NCBI RefSeq assembly: GCF_022024235.1
Contig: NZ_CP091799.1
Location: forward strand, 573,001 to 637,000
DNA length: 64,000 nucleotides
Origin: Segatella baroniae B14
GTDB taxonomy: Bacteria > Bacteroidota > Bacteroidia > Bacteroidales > Bacteroidaceae
Direction: 5' to 3'
In this document: positions 28,046 through 36,677 of the stretch, in pieces
Layout of the letters: each line of letters begins with the position of its first letter
Numbering within the stretch: the stretch's first letter is position 1
Notes under the pieces: generated by a model
Database searches by the model: none
What the model was told of the DNA's origin: nothing
Seen by the model: only the letters and a program-made list of their open reading frames with translations
Translations under genes and position numbers: made by a program

Positions 28046-29569
28046 TTATTCTTTATCGAATCTACTATAAATAACACTGATTGTTATTGGAGATTCATTT
28101 TTATCGAAACTTGTACCTCTAACTAATTTGGTACTTCCTAACGACATATCATTTGTTACCTTAGAAATAGTTGTTGTAGAACTATTTGTCGTCGTAGAAA
28201 TCGTAATAGGTACGATGATTGCTTTATTCCAGTTCTCACTATTTGTACCATTCTGTTTTGCCTTCCACATGCTAGTTACAATGCCTGAAATGTTATTGAA
28301 GTTGTAAGCATTAGAAACTGTACTTGTAGAAGTTGAAGTATAAGTTGTATAGTAGGATGTGCGATAATTAATAATATCTCTATTTTCAAAGAATGATTTC
28401 ATACTGTCTACAGGAATAATCATCAGTGTAGTAGGGATTGGTAATTCGTACTTTTCTGAAGTTTGATTATTGATACGTCTTATTACCATTTTCGCACTAC
28501 TAATTGAATCATTTTCATGATTGCGCATAATTTCCTCGATAGGCAATGTTACAGTAGTAAACAGTCCGGCGGGAGTCTTGATATAAGTACAGCTCTGATC
28601 TGCTGCCATTTGTGTCATTAGCTCTTTATTGTTAGCTATGCTTGTATGCTGCAATACCTCTGAGGTTCCATCGAGAAAATCGTACGAAACATATTTAACA
28701 GTACTAGAATTTCCCTGTTTTACACCTGAAATGGTATCGTATTTTACAGTAGTATCATAGAACATTGTTAAACGAGCATTATAAATGTATAGCATGTTTC
28801 CTGTACCTGCAGTATGCTCGAAATATAGACCTGGAGATACGTAGTGATTAAATTTGTAACTATTTTTAAAATTCTTCGGCTCTTTATTATACATCTTTGC
28901 GATATAGTCACCATAGTTCTTGTAAGTGACACCATCTTTAGTATAGTTATCGTTTAGCCAAAATCTTGTAAAGTGTTGATAACCAGTTAAATCACCTAAT
29001 CCGTTAGTTCTATTAAAGTCTGCAGCAGTATACACGCGAGAGCTAATAGCCTTTTCATTTACATAGCCTGCAGTTTTAGGATTAAAAGTGGTATAATAAT
29101 TCACACCTTCTTCCATCGGCTTGTCCATCGGATAGATAGATGCTTTCATATTGGTCAAGCTATCTCCGTAAAAACTATTATAGTAGACGAGAACGCTTGT
29201 AGAATCCACGATAACGGAACCATCGGTATCTCTATTGATTTTGCGTGTAACTCTTACAGAGTCATTGAGCATGTATGTAGAGTCAACAAAGTATGCTTCG
29301 TCCTCAAGAACATGCAACTGCGTCATATAGTTACCTGTAATGTAACTCATCGTTTCTGGGTCTTTTACTCGTCCCAGATAGCCAGTCGTATTATTTGCCA
29401 ACACAGAATCTGGTACATAAGAATCAGAAATTACACCAAATGTATCTGTAGATACAATGATGTTATCCATATCATCAGTAAGGCTTCCGCCAATAGTGTC
29501 GGTTGTGTCGTCGCATGCTGTAAATGCAAAAGCAACGGCAGCAATAGTTGCCAAAGATTTAAAATTCAT
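28046..29569 (-). CDS. DUF4270 lipoprotein
   Basis: 507 residues with a lipobox signal (FAFTACDD, lipidated Cys19) and a beta-rich extracellular or periplasmic body. The start TIGGSLTDDMDNIIVSTDTFGV and the length match DUF4270 proteins of Bacteroidetes, whose function is unknown. It follows the GT5 gene by 33 bp and precedes the 43-residue gene by 6 bp. This glycogen synthase-like/DUF4270 neighbourhood beside panC is familiar in Bacteroidetes. Confidence 0.85.
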   Translation of the reverse strand: MNFKSLATIAAVAFAFTACDDTTDTIGGSLTDDMDNIIVSTDTFGVISDSYVPDSVLANNTTGYLGRVKDPETMSYITGNYMTQLHVLEDEAYFVDSTYMLNDSVRVTRKINRDTDGSVIVDSTSVLVYYNSFYGDSLTNMKASIYPMDKPMEEGVNYYTTFNPKTAGYVNEKAISSRVYTAADFNRTNGLGDLTGYQHFTRFWLNDNYTKDGVTYKNYGDYIAKMYNKEPKNFKNSYKFNHYVSPGLYFEHTAGTGNMLYIYNARLTMFYDTTVKYDTISGVKQGNSSTVKYVSYDFLDGTSEVLQHTSIANNKELMTQMAADQSCTYIKTPAGLFTTVTLPIEEIMRNHENDSISSAKMVIRRINNQTSEKYELPIPTTLMIIPVDSMKSFFENRDIINYRTSYYTTYTSTSTSTVSNAYNFNNISGIVTSMWKAKQNGTNSENWNKAIIVPITISTTTNSSTTTISKVTNDMSLGSTKLVRGTSFDKNESPITISVIYSRFDKE

Positions 29570-29602
29570 GTGATATTATAAATGATATAATATATATATT
29601 TT

Positions 29603-30409
29603 TTATTCACCGGCTATCTTATTAAAGAAGTCAGCATAAGACTGAGCATAGTCATCGCCAGGATTGCTCATTACAGGAATGTTTTTCTCCTTGGCATATG
29701 CCAAAAGTTCTGGATTAACGTCTTTACCAGCTTCAATGATGCCATCACTATAGTCGATAGCTAGTTTACCTAATTCCATAAAATCAAACGGTTTTGCATA
29801 ACCTTCGAGTAAACTGCTTTGTGCTTCTTTGAAATCAACTAATTTAGTAAAGTCTTCGCCAAGATCACTCTTCAGCTGATTTTCGTGGAATGAAGTGATA
29901 ACTTTAGCATTTGCAAATGAAGGTTCTTCATTGAAAGCTTTCTTAATGTAAAAAGGAACAACTGCACTAATCCATCCTTGACATACGATAATATCAGGTG
30001 TCCAACGCAATTTCTTAACAGTTTCCAATACGCCACGAGCATAGAAAATAGCTCGTTCACCATTGTCTGCATAGTCATCGCCACTTTCATTTGCACTCAT
30101 TTGTCGCTTTTGGAAATAGTCATCGTTGTCGATGAAGTAAATCTGCAATCTTGAGGTAGGTATTGAAGCCACCTTAATGATTAGTGGGTGGTCCGTTTCA
30201 TCGATAATAAGATTCATTCCTGAAAGGCGAATTACTTCGTGTAATTGGCCCCTACGTTCATTAATTGTACCCCACTTAGGCATGAATGTGCGGATCTCAA
30301 ATCCTGCTTCTTGTGTCTTCTGTGGTAGGTCTCTACCTAATATAGACATTTCTGTCTCTGGTACGTACGGAGTAATTTCCTGGTTAATGAATAATACTTT
30401 CTTTGCCAT
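29603..30409 (-). CDS. Short GT5-type glycogen/starch synthase (N-terminal catalytic domain only)
   Basis: 268 residues from the ATG at 30409 (MAKKVLFINQEITPYVPETE). The longer frame to 30463 would start upstream of the TACCTTTG box and is rejected. It contains the N-terminal Rossmann lobe of GT5 synthases, including the conserved VASIPTSRLQIYFIDNDDYF and WTPDIIVCQGWISAVVPFYI regions, but lacks the C-terminal GT-B lobe with the KxGGL/EPCGL nucleotide-sugar motifs. The classical KTGGL sugar-nucleotide site is replaced by EMSILGRDLP. It is therefore either a regulator or an enzyme of altered function. Such short versions are standard in Bacteroidetes rather than broken genes. Confidence 0.8.
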   Translation of the reverse strand: MAKKVLFINQEITPYVPETEMSILGRDLPQKTQEAGFEIRTFMPKWGTINERRGQLHEVIRLSGMNLIIDETDHPLIIKVASIPTSRLQIYFIDNDDYFQKRQMSANESGDDYADNGERAIFYARGVLETVKKLRWTPDIIVCQGWISAVVPFYIKKAFNEEPSFANAKVITSFHENQLKSDLGEDFTKLVDFKEAQSSLLEGYAKPFDFMELGKLAIDYSDGIIEAGKDVNPELLAYAKEKNIPVMSNPGDDYAQSYADFFNKIAGE

Positions 30410-30430
30410 TTTATAACTTTTATAGTGTTG

Positions 30431-30438
30431 CAAAGGTA
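30431..30438 (-). promoter_or_regulatory. -7 promoter box of the GT5-DUF4270 operon
   Basis: TACCTTTG on the minus strand, 21 bp before the chosen ATG. Confidence 0.5.
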
Positions 30439-30580
30439 CAAAAAAAAGTTCTTTTTTTGTCATAAAATCTATTAAAACCGATAATTGTGACCATTTTTGG
30501 CATATTTTTATAATATTTCTTTCTTATTTAAGAAAAAAGTTGTTATTTTGCAAACCGATTGAGAAAACTTATTTTGCGAA

Positions 30581-31438
30581 ATGAAAGTATTCAATAGAAT
30601 TGTTGACCTCCAGAACGAACTTTTTGATGTTCGCCGTGAAGGTAAGAAGATGGTAGGATTTGTCCCTACAATGGGTGCCCTTCATGAGGGACATGCTTCA
30701 CTTATCAAAAAGAGCGTTGAGGATAATGATATAACAGTGGTGTCTGTTTTCCTGAATCCTACTCAATTTAATGATAAAGGTGATTTGGAGCGTTATCCAC
30801 GTACACTTGATGCTGATTGTGCATTGGTTGAATCTTGTGGCGCAGATATCGTGTTCGCACCAACAGTCGAGGAGATGTATCCTACTCCTGATCAGCGTCA
30901 CTTTGAGTTTCCTCCTGTTACAACTGTTATGGAAGGTGCTCGTCGTCCTGGGCATTTTAATGGCGTATGCCAAGTGGTTAGTCGCCTTTTTTATATAGTT
31001 AAGCCAGATAGAGCTTATTTTGGAGAAAAAGATTGGCAGCAGATTGCTGTTATCAAGCAGTTGGTTAAGTACATTAATTCTGATGTGGAGATAGTTGAAT
31101 GTCCAACTGTTCGTGAAACTAATGGATTAGCGAAAAGTAGTAGAAATACGTTATTAACAGATGATGAGCGTGCTATAGCTCCTAAAATATATGCTACGCT
31201 TGTAGCAAGTGTTGAATATGCTAAGAGTCATACTGTACAGGAAACTCATGATAAAGTAGTAGCTGATATTAATGCTGTTGAAGGTTTGGAGGTTGAATAC
31301 TTTTCTATAGTCGATGGTAATATGCTTACAGATGTAGAAAGTTGGGATGCTCCATATATCGCTGGTTGTATCACAGTATACTGTGGTAAAACACCAATTC
31401 GTTTAATCGATCATATTACATATAAAAATAAAAACTAG
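30581..31438 (+). CDS. panC: Pantothenate synthetase
   Basis: 285 residues. It joins pantoate and beta-alanine with ATP to give pantothenate. [17 protein letters not shown] (residues 29-45) holds the HIGH-like motif, and [16 protein letters not shown] is the KMSKS-side region with conserved Gln and Asp. [12 protein letters not shown] is the family ATP-binding loop (usually READGLAMSSRN), here with Thr/Asn/Lys substitutions. panD follows after 2 bp, so the beta-alanine supply and its use are encoded together. Confidence 0.96.
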   Translation: MKVFNRIVDLQNELFDVRREGKKMVGFVPTMGALHEGHASLIKKSVEDNDITVVSVFLNPTQFNDKGDLERYPRTLDADCALVESCGADIVFAPTVEEMYPTPDQRHFEFPPVTTVMEGARRPGHFNGVCQVVSRLFYIVKPDRAYFGEKDWQQIAVIKQLVKYINSDVEIVECPTVRETNGLAKSSRNTLLTDDERAIAPKIYATLVASVEYAKSHTVQETHDKVVADINAVEGLEVEYFSIVDGNMLTDVESWDAPYIAGCITVYCGKTPIRLIDHITYKNKN

Positions 31439-31440
31439 TC

Positions 31441-31785
31441 ATGCAAATCGAAGTGTTAAAATCAAAACTGCATTGTGCGACGGTTACTGAAGCTAACTTG
31501 AATTACATGGGAAGCATTACCATCGATGAAGATTTGATGGATGCTGCAGGATTGATTGCTGGCGAGAAAGTTCAGATTGTTGATAATAATAATGGTGAGC
31601 GTCTAGAGACTTATATTATAAAGGGTGAGCGTGGTTCTGGTGCTATTTGTTTGAATGGAGCTGCTGCACGTAAGGTTCAGGTTGGTGATACTGTTATTAT
31701 CATAGCTTATGCAATTATGGATTTTGAAGAGGCTAAGACCTTTAAGCCAACTGTAATATTCCCAAAAGAAGGAAACAAGCTTTAA
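31441..31785 (+). CDS. panD: Aspartate 1-decarboxylase (pyruvoyl enzyme)
   Basis: 114 residues, the usual proenzyme size. The self-cleavage site is Gly24-Ser25 in [10 protein letters not shown], with Ser25 becoming the pyruvoyl group. [22 protein letters not shown] is the conserved active-site region. It makes beta-alanine from aspartate for panC. Ends in a terminator 32 bp later. Confidence 0.97.
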   Translation: MQIEVLKSKLHCATVTEANLNYMGSITIDEDLMDAAGLIAGEKVQIVDNNNGERLETYIIKGERGSGAICLNGAAARKVQVGDTVIIIAYAIMDFEEAKTFKPTVIFPKEGNKL

Positions 31786-31816
31786 AAGAAATATAAATTG
31801 TCGAGAGCAGAAGTTA

Positions 31817-31852
31817 GAGTCGGTCGTTATTTAACGATTGGCTCTTTTTTTT
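31817..31852 (+). terminator. Terminator of panCD
   Basis: gagtcggtcgtt (31817-31828) pairs with aacgattggctc (31833-31844) with G-U pairs, followed by eight Ts. Confidence 0.75.
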
Positions 31853-31866
31853 GATGTTGAATGAAT

Positions 31867-31903
31867 ATAAAAAGGAATGAAGTTTTTGACTTCATTCCTT
31901 TAT
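31867..31903. terminator. Bidirectional hairpin behind the biotin-carrier operon
   Basis: Perfect 13-bp arms aaaggaatgaagt (31871-31883) and acttcattccttt (31889-31901). On the minus strand it ends the mmdA operon about 23 bp after its last stop codon. Confidence 0.7.
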
Positions 31904-31925
31904 GAAATATTTTGATTTTTGGTTA

Positions 31926-32351
31926 TTATTCGATAACAACCAGTGGATCTTCTTCGAGGACGGCCTGACCTACTTTTACGCAGATAGCTGTAACCTTACC
32001 GTCTTTTTCTGCTTCGATATTATTGGCCATTTTCATAGCTTCGAGAATAACTACTGTATCACCAGCCTTTACTTCCTGGCCCACTTCAACATTGATACCA
32101 GTGATGGTACCAGGTAATGGAGCTTTGATAGCGTTATTAGCATTGATGTTTGCTGCAGGAGTTGTATCTCCACTCTCTTCAGCAACAGGCTGACCCAATA
32201 CCGGTTTTTTCTTTTCTGGCTCTTCAGGTTTCTCTAACTGCACCTGATAATTTTCGCCATTGACTGATACAGAAGCTACATAATTTTCATCAACTTCATT
32301 GATGGAAACATTGTATTCTTTTCCGTCGATTGTATATTTGAATTCTTTCAT
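31926..32351 (-). CDS. Biotin carrier protein of an acyl-CoA carboxylase/decarboxylase
   Basis: 141 residues. A beta-rich N-terminus (DUF-like leader starting [17 protein letters not shown]) and a linker rich in P, E and A precede a biotinyl domain with EAMKM near residue 105, whose Lys receives biotin. The layout fits the gamma subunit of methylmalonyl-CoA decarboxylase or the carrier of propionyl-CoA carboxylase. It is the third gene of the unit with the carboxyltransferase and a 49-residue protein. Confidence 0.92.
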   Translation of the reverse strand: MKEFKYTIDGKEYNVSINEVDENYVASVSVNGENYQVQLEKPEEPEKKKPVLGQPVAEESGDTTPAANINANNAIKAPLPGTITGINVEVGQEVKAGDTVVILEAMKMANNIEAEKDGKVTAICVKVGQAVLEEDPLVVIE

Positions 32352-32385
32352 TGAATTTCTTCTTTAAATGTTATTGATGTATTGC

Positions 32386-32535
32386 TTATGGCCTAGGAGT
32401 AATACCAAATGGCTTAGCGTTCCATAAAGTTTCCTTTGGTTTAATAGTGATAATACCTGATTCCTTATCGTGAACATTATTGCCCTGGTATTCATAGATA
32501 GCCATAGCAATGGCTGCATATATATTCTTATCCAT
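32386..32535 (-). CDS. Small subunit between the carboxyltransferase and the biotin carrier
   Basis: 49 residues from the ATG at 32535 (MDKNIYAAIAMAIYEYQG); a longer frame begins inside the mmdA 3' end and is unlikely. It consists of one short helix and a polar tail ending in WNAKPFGITPRP. Small proteins of this kind lie at the same place in Bacteroidetes decarboxylase operons, as does the delta/OadG subunit in other phyla. There is no clear membrane helix, unlike true OadG. Its role as a complex subunit is inferred from position. Confidence 0.65.
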   Translation of the reverse strand: MDKNIYAAIAMAIYEYQGNNVHDKESGIITIKPKETLWNAKPFGITPRP

Positions 32536-32564
32536 AACTATTGATTTTAGTATATGTGACTCGA

Positions 32565-34130
32565 TTACATTGGCTCGCAACCATGCTTCTTAGCAGGAAG
32601 AGTCTGGCGTTTTGTACGGAGTTGTGCTAAACCGCGGCAGATACGGAAACGAGTGTTTCTTGGTTCGATAACATCATCGATGTAACCGAACTGAGCTGCC
32701 TGATAAGGATTTGCAAATTGCTCAGTATATTCATCTTCTTTTTCAGCGAGGAATGCCTTAACATCTCCACCTTCTTCCTTAACTGCTTTAGCCTCTTTAC
32801 CACAAAGAATAGCAACAGCACCACTAGCACCCATAACTGCGATTTCTGCAGAAGGCCATGCGAAGTTGAGGTCAGCACGAAGCTGCTTGCAGCCCATAAC
32901 AATGTGACTACCACCATAGCTCTTACGGAGAGTAATCGTAATCTTAGGCACTGTAGCTTCACCGTAAGCATAAAGCAATTTGGCACCATGCTGGATAACT
33001 GCATTGTACTCCTGACCTGTACCTGGTAAGAAACCTGGAACGTCTACCAAAGAAACAATAGGAATGTTGAATGCATCACAGAAGCGTACAAAGCGTGCAC
33101 CTTTACGGCTAGCGTTAACATCGAGAACACCTGCGTATGCTGCTGGCTGGTTTGCAACGATACCTACACTCTGACCGTTGAAACGAGCGAAACCTGTGAT
33201 TATATTTTTTGCAAATTTAGGCTGAACCTCAAAAAACTCGCCATTGTCGGTAACTGCTGCAATAACCTTATACATATCATAGGCCTGGTTAGGGTCTTCT
33301 GGGATAATAGCGTTCAAACTGTCATCCATACGATTGATAGGGTCTGTACATTCTGTGCGAGGAGCTTCTTCCATATTATTTGATGGAAGATAAGAAAGCA
33401 AAGTCTTAATCAACTCAAATACTTCTTCCTCAGTTTTAGCAGTGAAGTGAGTAACACCACTCTTAGAAGCGTGTACTGAAGCACCACCAAGATGCTCTGC
33501 ATCGATATCCTCACCAGTTACAGTCTTTACTACCTTTGGACCTGTAAGGAACATGTACGATGTACCTTCCTTCATGATGATGAAGTCGGTAAGAGCAGGA
33601 GAGTAAACTGCACCACCGGCACAAGGACCCATGATGGCTGAAATCTGAGGAACTACACCACTGGCAAGAATATTACGTTCAAAAAGTTCACCGTAACCAG
33701 CGAGAGCTGAGATACCTTCCTGTATTCGTGCTCCTCCAGAGTCATTCATGCAGATAACAGGAGCACCCATTTTCATGGCCATATCCATAACCTTGCAGAT
33801 TTTTTCTGCCATGGTCTCTGAAAGTGAACCACCATTAACGGTAAAGTCCTGAGCATAAACATATACTAATCGACCATCGATAGTTGCTGAACCGGCTACG
33901 ACACCATCGCCGAGGTATTGTTTCTTCTCCATGCCAAAGTTATGACAGCGATGGAGCTTAAACATATCATATTCCTCGAAGCTACCTTCATCAACGAGCA
34001 TGTCGATACGTTCACGTGCTGTGTATTTACCACGTGCGTGCTGTTTGTCGATAGCTTTTTGGCCACCACCAAGACGTGCCTGTTCGCGCTTAGCGATCAG
34101 TTCTTTAATCTTTTCTAATTGCTTACTCAT
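32565..34130 (-). CDS. mmdA: Acyl-CoA carboxyltransferase, methylmalonyl-CoA decarboxylase alpha-type
   Basis: 521 residues, the full crotonase-type carboxyltransferase with two repeated lobes. The acyl-CoA and biotin site loops are NDSGGARIQEGISALAGYGE, GPCAGGAVYSPAL and DVPGFLPGTGQEYNAVIQHGAKLLYAY. The product transfers CO2 between (methyl)malonyl-CoA and biotin. In Prevotella-type metabolism this set decarboxylates methylmalonyl-CoA to propionyl-CoA. A membrane beta subunit (mmdB) and an epimerase gene are not found next to it, so either the pump subunit is elsewhere or the enzyme is a carboxylase. Confidence 0.9.
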   Translation of the reverse strand: MSKQLEKIKELIAKREQARLGGGQKAIDKQHARGKYTARERIDMLVDEGSFEEYDMFKLHRCHNFGMEKKQYLGDGVVAGSATIDGRLVYVYAQDFTVNGGSLSETMAEKICKVMDMAMKMGAPVICMNDSGGARIQEGISALAGYGELFERNILASGVVPQISAIMGPCAGGAVYSPALTDFIIMKEGTSYMFLTGPKVVKTVTGEDIDAEHLGGASVHASKSGVTHFTAKTEEEVFELIKTLLSYLPSNNMEEAPRTECTDPINRMDDSLNAIIPEDPNQAYDMYKVIAAVTDNGEFFEVQPKFAKNIITGFARFNGQSVGIVANQPAAYAGVLDVNASRKGARFVRFCDAFNIPIVSLVDVPGFLPGTGQEYNAVIQHGAKLLYAYGEATVPKITITLRKSYGGSHIVMGCKQLRADLNFAWPSAEIAVMGASGAVAILCGKEAKAVKEEGGDVKAFLAEKEDEYTEQFANPYQAAQFGYIDDVIEPRNTRFRICRGLAQLRTKRQTLPAKKHGCEPM

Positions 34131-34181
34131 AATATAATTTATATTATTTTTCCGTTTAGTCGTATTTTATAATAACCGTGC

Positions 34182-34189
34182 AAAGATAC
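34182..34189 (-). promoter_or_regulatory. -7 promoter box of the mmdA operon
   Basis: TATCTTTG on the minus strand, 51 bp before the ATG, with TTG 18 bp further upstream (34208-34210), inside the end of the upstream receptor gene. Confidence 0.5.
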
Positions 34190-34199
34190 TAATATTTTA

Positions 34200-36593
34200 T
34201 TAGAAATCAAAACTAATGCGCCCATTAATTTGTCGGCCTGTCAGATAGTTTGGTACGGCATATTGTTGGTTGGTGACATCTGTTATCCATATATAGCTGT
34301 TAACATTGTTGATATCGAAAAGGTTGAGGACGTCCAGTCCGAGCCATATATTCTTGAAGATGGTCTTCTTTTCACGCTTTTCATTGTCGAGTAATCGATA
34401 GCTCATACCTAAATCTACACGTCTGTAAGCTGGTGCACGGAAATTATTACGTTCTAATTCCTTGTGTGGTGCAGAGAAGGGTAGTCCATCGGCAACGGCT
34501 ATGTTTAGATTAACTTTCCATTTTTCGGTACCAGGCATGTAGTCAGTGAAGAAGAGATTAATGGCATACCGTTGATCTGTTGGCAGTGGCATGCTTACGC
34601 CATTAAAATTCATGCGAGTATTCATCAGTGATAAACTAAGCCAGCTATCTGTTCCTGGTACAAATTCTCCATAGAGTTTCATGTCTAATCCCATGGCGTG
34701 TCCTGTGGCCTTATTGTCGCCATAATAGATAACCTGTACATTGTTGACAGAATATGGTACCAGATTTCGTAGTGCTTTATAGTACAGTTCACTACTAAAT
34801 CTGTATCTGCGGTTGTTGAGTTTAAAACGATAGTCGTATCCTAAGATGAAGTGAATACTCTGTTGACTTTTGATTTTACGATTCAGGGTGGCTGTAGTAA
34901 TACCATTTGTTATTGTAGTATCGCGCAGTTCCTTGAAAAATGGGGTCTGGTAGTATAAGCCTGTTGCTATGCGGAATGTTGTGTTTTCGCTGTAAGCAGG
35001 TATGATGCCGAGTGATACACGTGGGCTTAAAATAGTTTCTTTATTAAAGTTCCAATGGCTCATGCGCACACCATAGTTAAGCGTGAAATGGGTATGCTCG
35101 CCTTTGCTAGAAAAGCGGTAAGTATCTTGGGCGTATACCTCGATGCGATTTGCGTCAAGTGTATTTTGTGCTTTGAGCGAATAAATCATGTTGAGATCTG
35201 TACCTGTATGGGGTATGCTATACCCGGCAGAGTCGCGCATTTCATATTCAAGTGAGTTTTCCTCTACATGTTCTTTTTTCCAATTAAGTCCAGCTTCTAC
35301 TTCATGTATTTTGCTTTTGTGTTGTAACATGAGTTTAGCGCTGAGAACATTTGCTTTCAGATAATTTCGTGTATGTTGGAAGTAGGTTCCCACACCTAAG
35401 TTTTGCGTTGTTTCTGTATCATCAAGCCAATATTGTCCTTGTATGTCGTATGTCTCTTGCTCTTTTGTGCTGAAGGCGCTACCTATAAGTGAAACACTTG
35501 TTTGTTTGTTGATAAAACGTGTAAGTCCGACAGTGCCGAAGTAGGTGAGAAAATGGTCTTTTTCTTCGCCGTCAAAATATACTCTGAATTTAGTTATATT
35601 TTCCAGTGTGCCAAAAGAGGTTTCTCTGTCTTTAGGCTTAAAATTGTAATGGTTATCAGAAATATTGCCAATAATATCAATTTTCCATCTTTCATTAGGA
35701 CGATAGTTTAAGTAGGTTTGGAAATCAAGAAAATTGGGACGGTACTCACCGGAAGTCTCAGTACTTCCCATGAGATATTTATTGGTTTTATATCTTATAG
35801 AGTTGAGCCAACTTATTTTTTTTGTTCCAAATCCGAAATAAGTATCTGCTCCTAATAAACTAGCACTTATGTTTCCTTCGTGTGTAAATTTATGCCCGTT
35901 TTTAGGTGTAAGATTTTTGTAGGTGATATCTAATGCAGAACTCATTTTATCACCATATTTGGCAGCGAAGCCACCGGTAGAGAAATGAATACGGTCTACC
36001 ATATATGGGTTGATGATACTAAGTCCTTCTTGCTGTCCAGAGCGAACAAGGAAAGGTCTGAATATTTCTACACCATTGATGTATACAGAGTTTTCGTTGA
36101 ATGTACCACCTCTAACATTATATTGTGATGATAATTCAGAATGCGTAGAAACACCTGCTTGTGACTGTATAAGAGCTTCTACGGCATTGCCATTTGCCGA
36201 TGGCATTTTTTTCAAATCTTCTTTATTCAGTTCTTGATTTTGGCCAGTTTGTATTCGCTCTCCTTGAACTTCAACTTCGCTTAGGGTGTTATCACTGAAA
36301 AGTTGAATTTGTAGGGTTTGTTTTCCTCTAGGTCTACGAAGAACTCTTGTCTTAGTCTTATAGCCTACCATTGAAAAGCGGATAACGACAGAATCTGCTG
36401 ATTGTAAGGTTATGGAATATTCGCCCTTTAGTGAGGTCATTGTAACTTTACCTTGTTTTATACAAGCTACTGTGGCCAGTTCTACGGGGTTCATATCCTG
36501 ATCCATAACCTTCCCTTGGAGTATGAATTGTTGAGCGATAGCCTGCAAGGCACTCAACCATATTATTGTGACGAATAAAATAGTTCTTTTCAT
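34200..36593 (-). CDS. TonB-dependent receptor with carboxypeptidase-like regulatory domain
   Basis: 797 residues. A signal peptide (cut near AIAQ, residue 21) is followed by a beta-sandwich regulatory domain (FILQGKVMDQDMNPVELATV, about 23-105), a plug domain (ALIQSQAGVSTHSELSSQYNVRGG..., about 125-245) and a C-terminal beta-barrel ending in Phe (RISFDF), as required for outer-membrane insertion. It imports a ligand through the outer membrane using TonB energy. No SusD partner or ligand-specific enzyme is adjacent, so it is not a SusCD system, and the ligand is unknown. Confidence 0.93.
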   Translation of the reverse strand: MKRTILFVTIIWLSALQAIAQQFILQGKVMDQDMNPVELATVACIKQGKVTMTSLKGEYSITLQSADSVVIRFSMVGYKTKTRVLRRPRGKQTLQIQLFSDNTLSEVEVQGERIQTGQNQELNKEDLKKMPSANGNAVEALIQSQAGVSTHSELSSQYNVRGGTFNENSVYINGVEIFRPFLVRSGQQEGLSIINPYMVDRIHFSTGGFAAKYGDKMSSALDITYKNLTPKNGHKFTHEGNISASLLGADTYFGFGTKKISWLNSIRYKTNKYLMGSTETSGEYRPNFLDFQTYLNYRPNERWKIDIIGNISDNHYNFKPKDRETSFGTLENITKFRVYFDGEEKDHFLTYFGTVGLTRFINKQTSVSLIGSAFSTKEQETYDIQGQYWLDDTETTQNLGVGTYFQHTRNYLKANVLSAKLMLQHKSKIHEVEAGLNWKKEHVEENSLEYEMRDSAGYSIPHTGTDLNMIYSLKAQNTLDANRIEVYAQDTYRFSSKGEHTHFTLNYGVRMSHWNFNKETILSPRVSLGIIPAYSENTTFRIATGLYYQTPFFKELRDTTITNGITTATLNRKIKSQQSIHFILGYDYRFKLNNRRYRFSSELYYKALRNLVPYSVNNVQVIYYGDNKATGHAMGLDMKLYGEFVPGTDSWLSLSLMNTRMNFNGVSMPLPTDQRYAINLFFTDYMPGTEKWKVNLNIAVADGLPFSAPHKELERNNFRAPAYRRVDLGMSYRLLDNEKREKKTIFKNIWLGLDVLNLFDINNVNSYIWITDVTNQQYAVPNYLTGRQINGRISFDF

Positions 36594-36605
36594 TAGTATT
36601 ATAAC

Positions 36606-36646
36606 GTTACAAGGTGTGCATTATTGCATGATGCACACCTTGTAAC
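36606..36646. promoter_or_regulatory. Perfect 16-bp inverted repeat between relA and the receptor gene
   Basis: Arms 36606-36621 and 36631-36646 are exact reverse complements around a 9-nt loop, 13 bp before the receptor ATG. No T-run follows on either strand, so a simple terminator is unlikely. It would form a hairpin in the receptor mRNA leader or a protein-binding site. Confidence 0.6.
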
Positions 36647-36677
36647 TTACTTATTTATCTAGAGATGAATAACCTGT

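Noticed and set aside
30410..30463. Longer N-terminus of the GT5 protein
   Set aside because: The extension starts upstream of the TACCTTTG promoter box and is not expected in the family.
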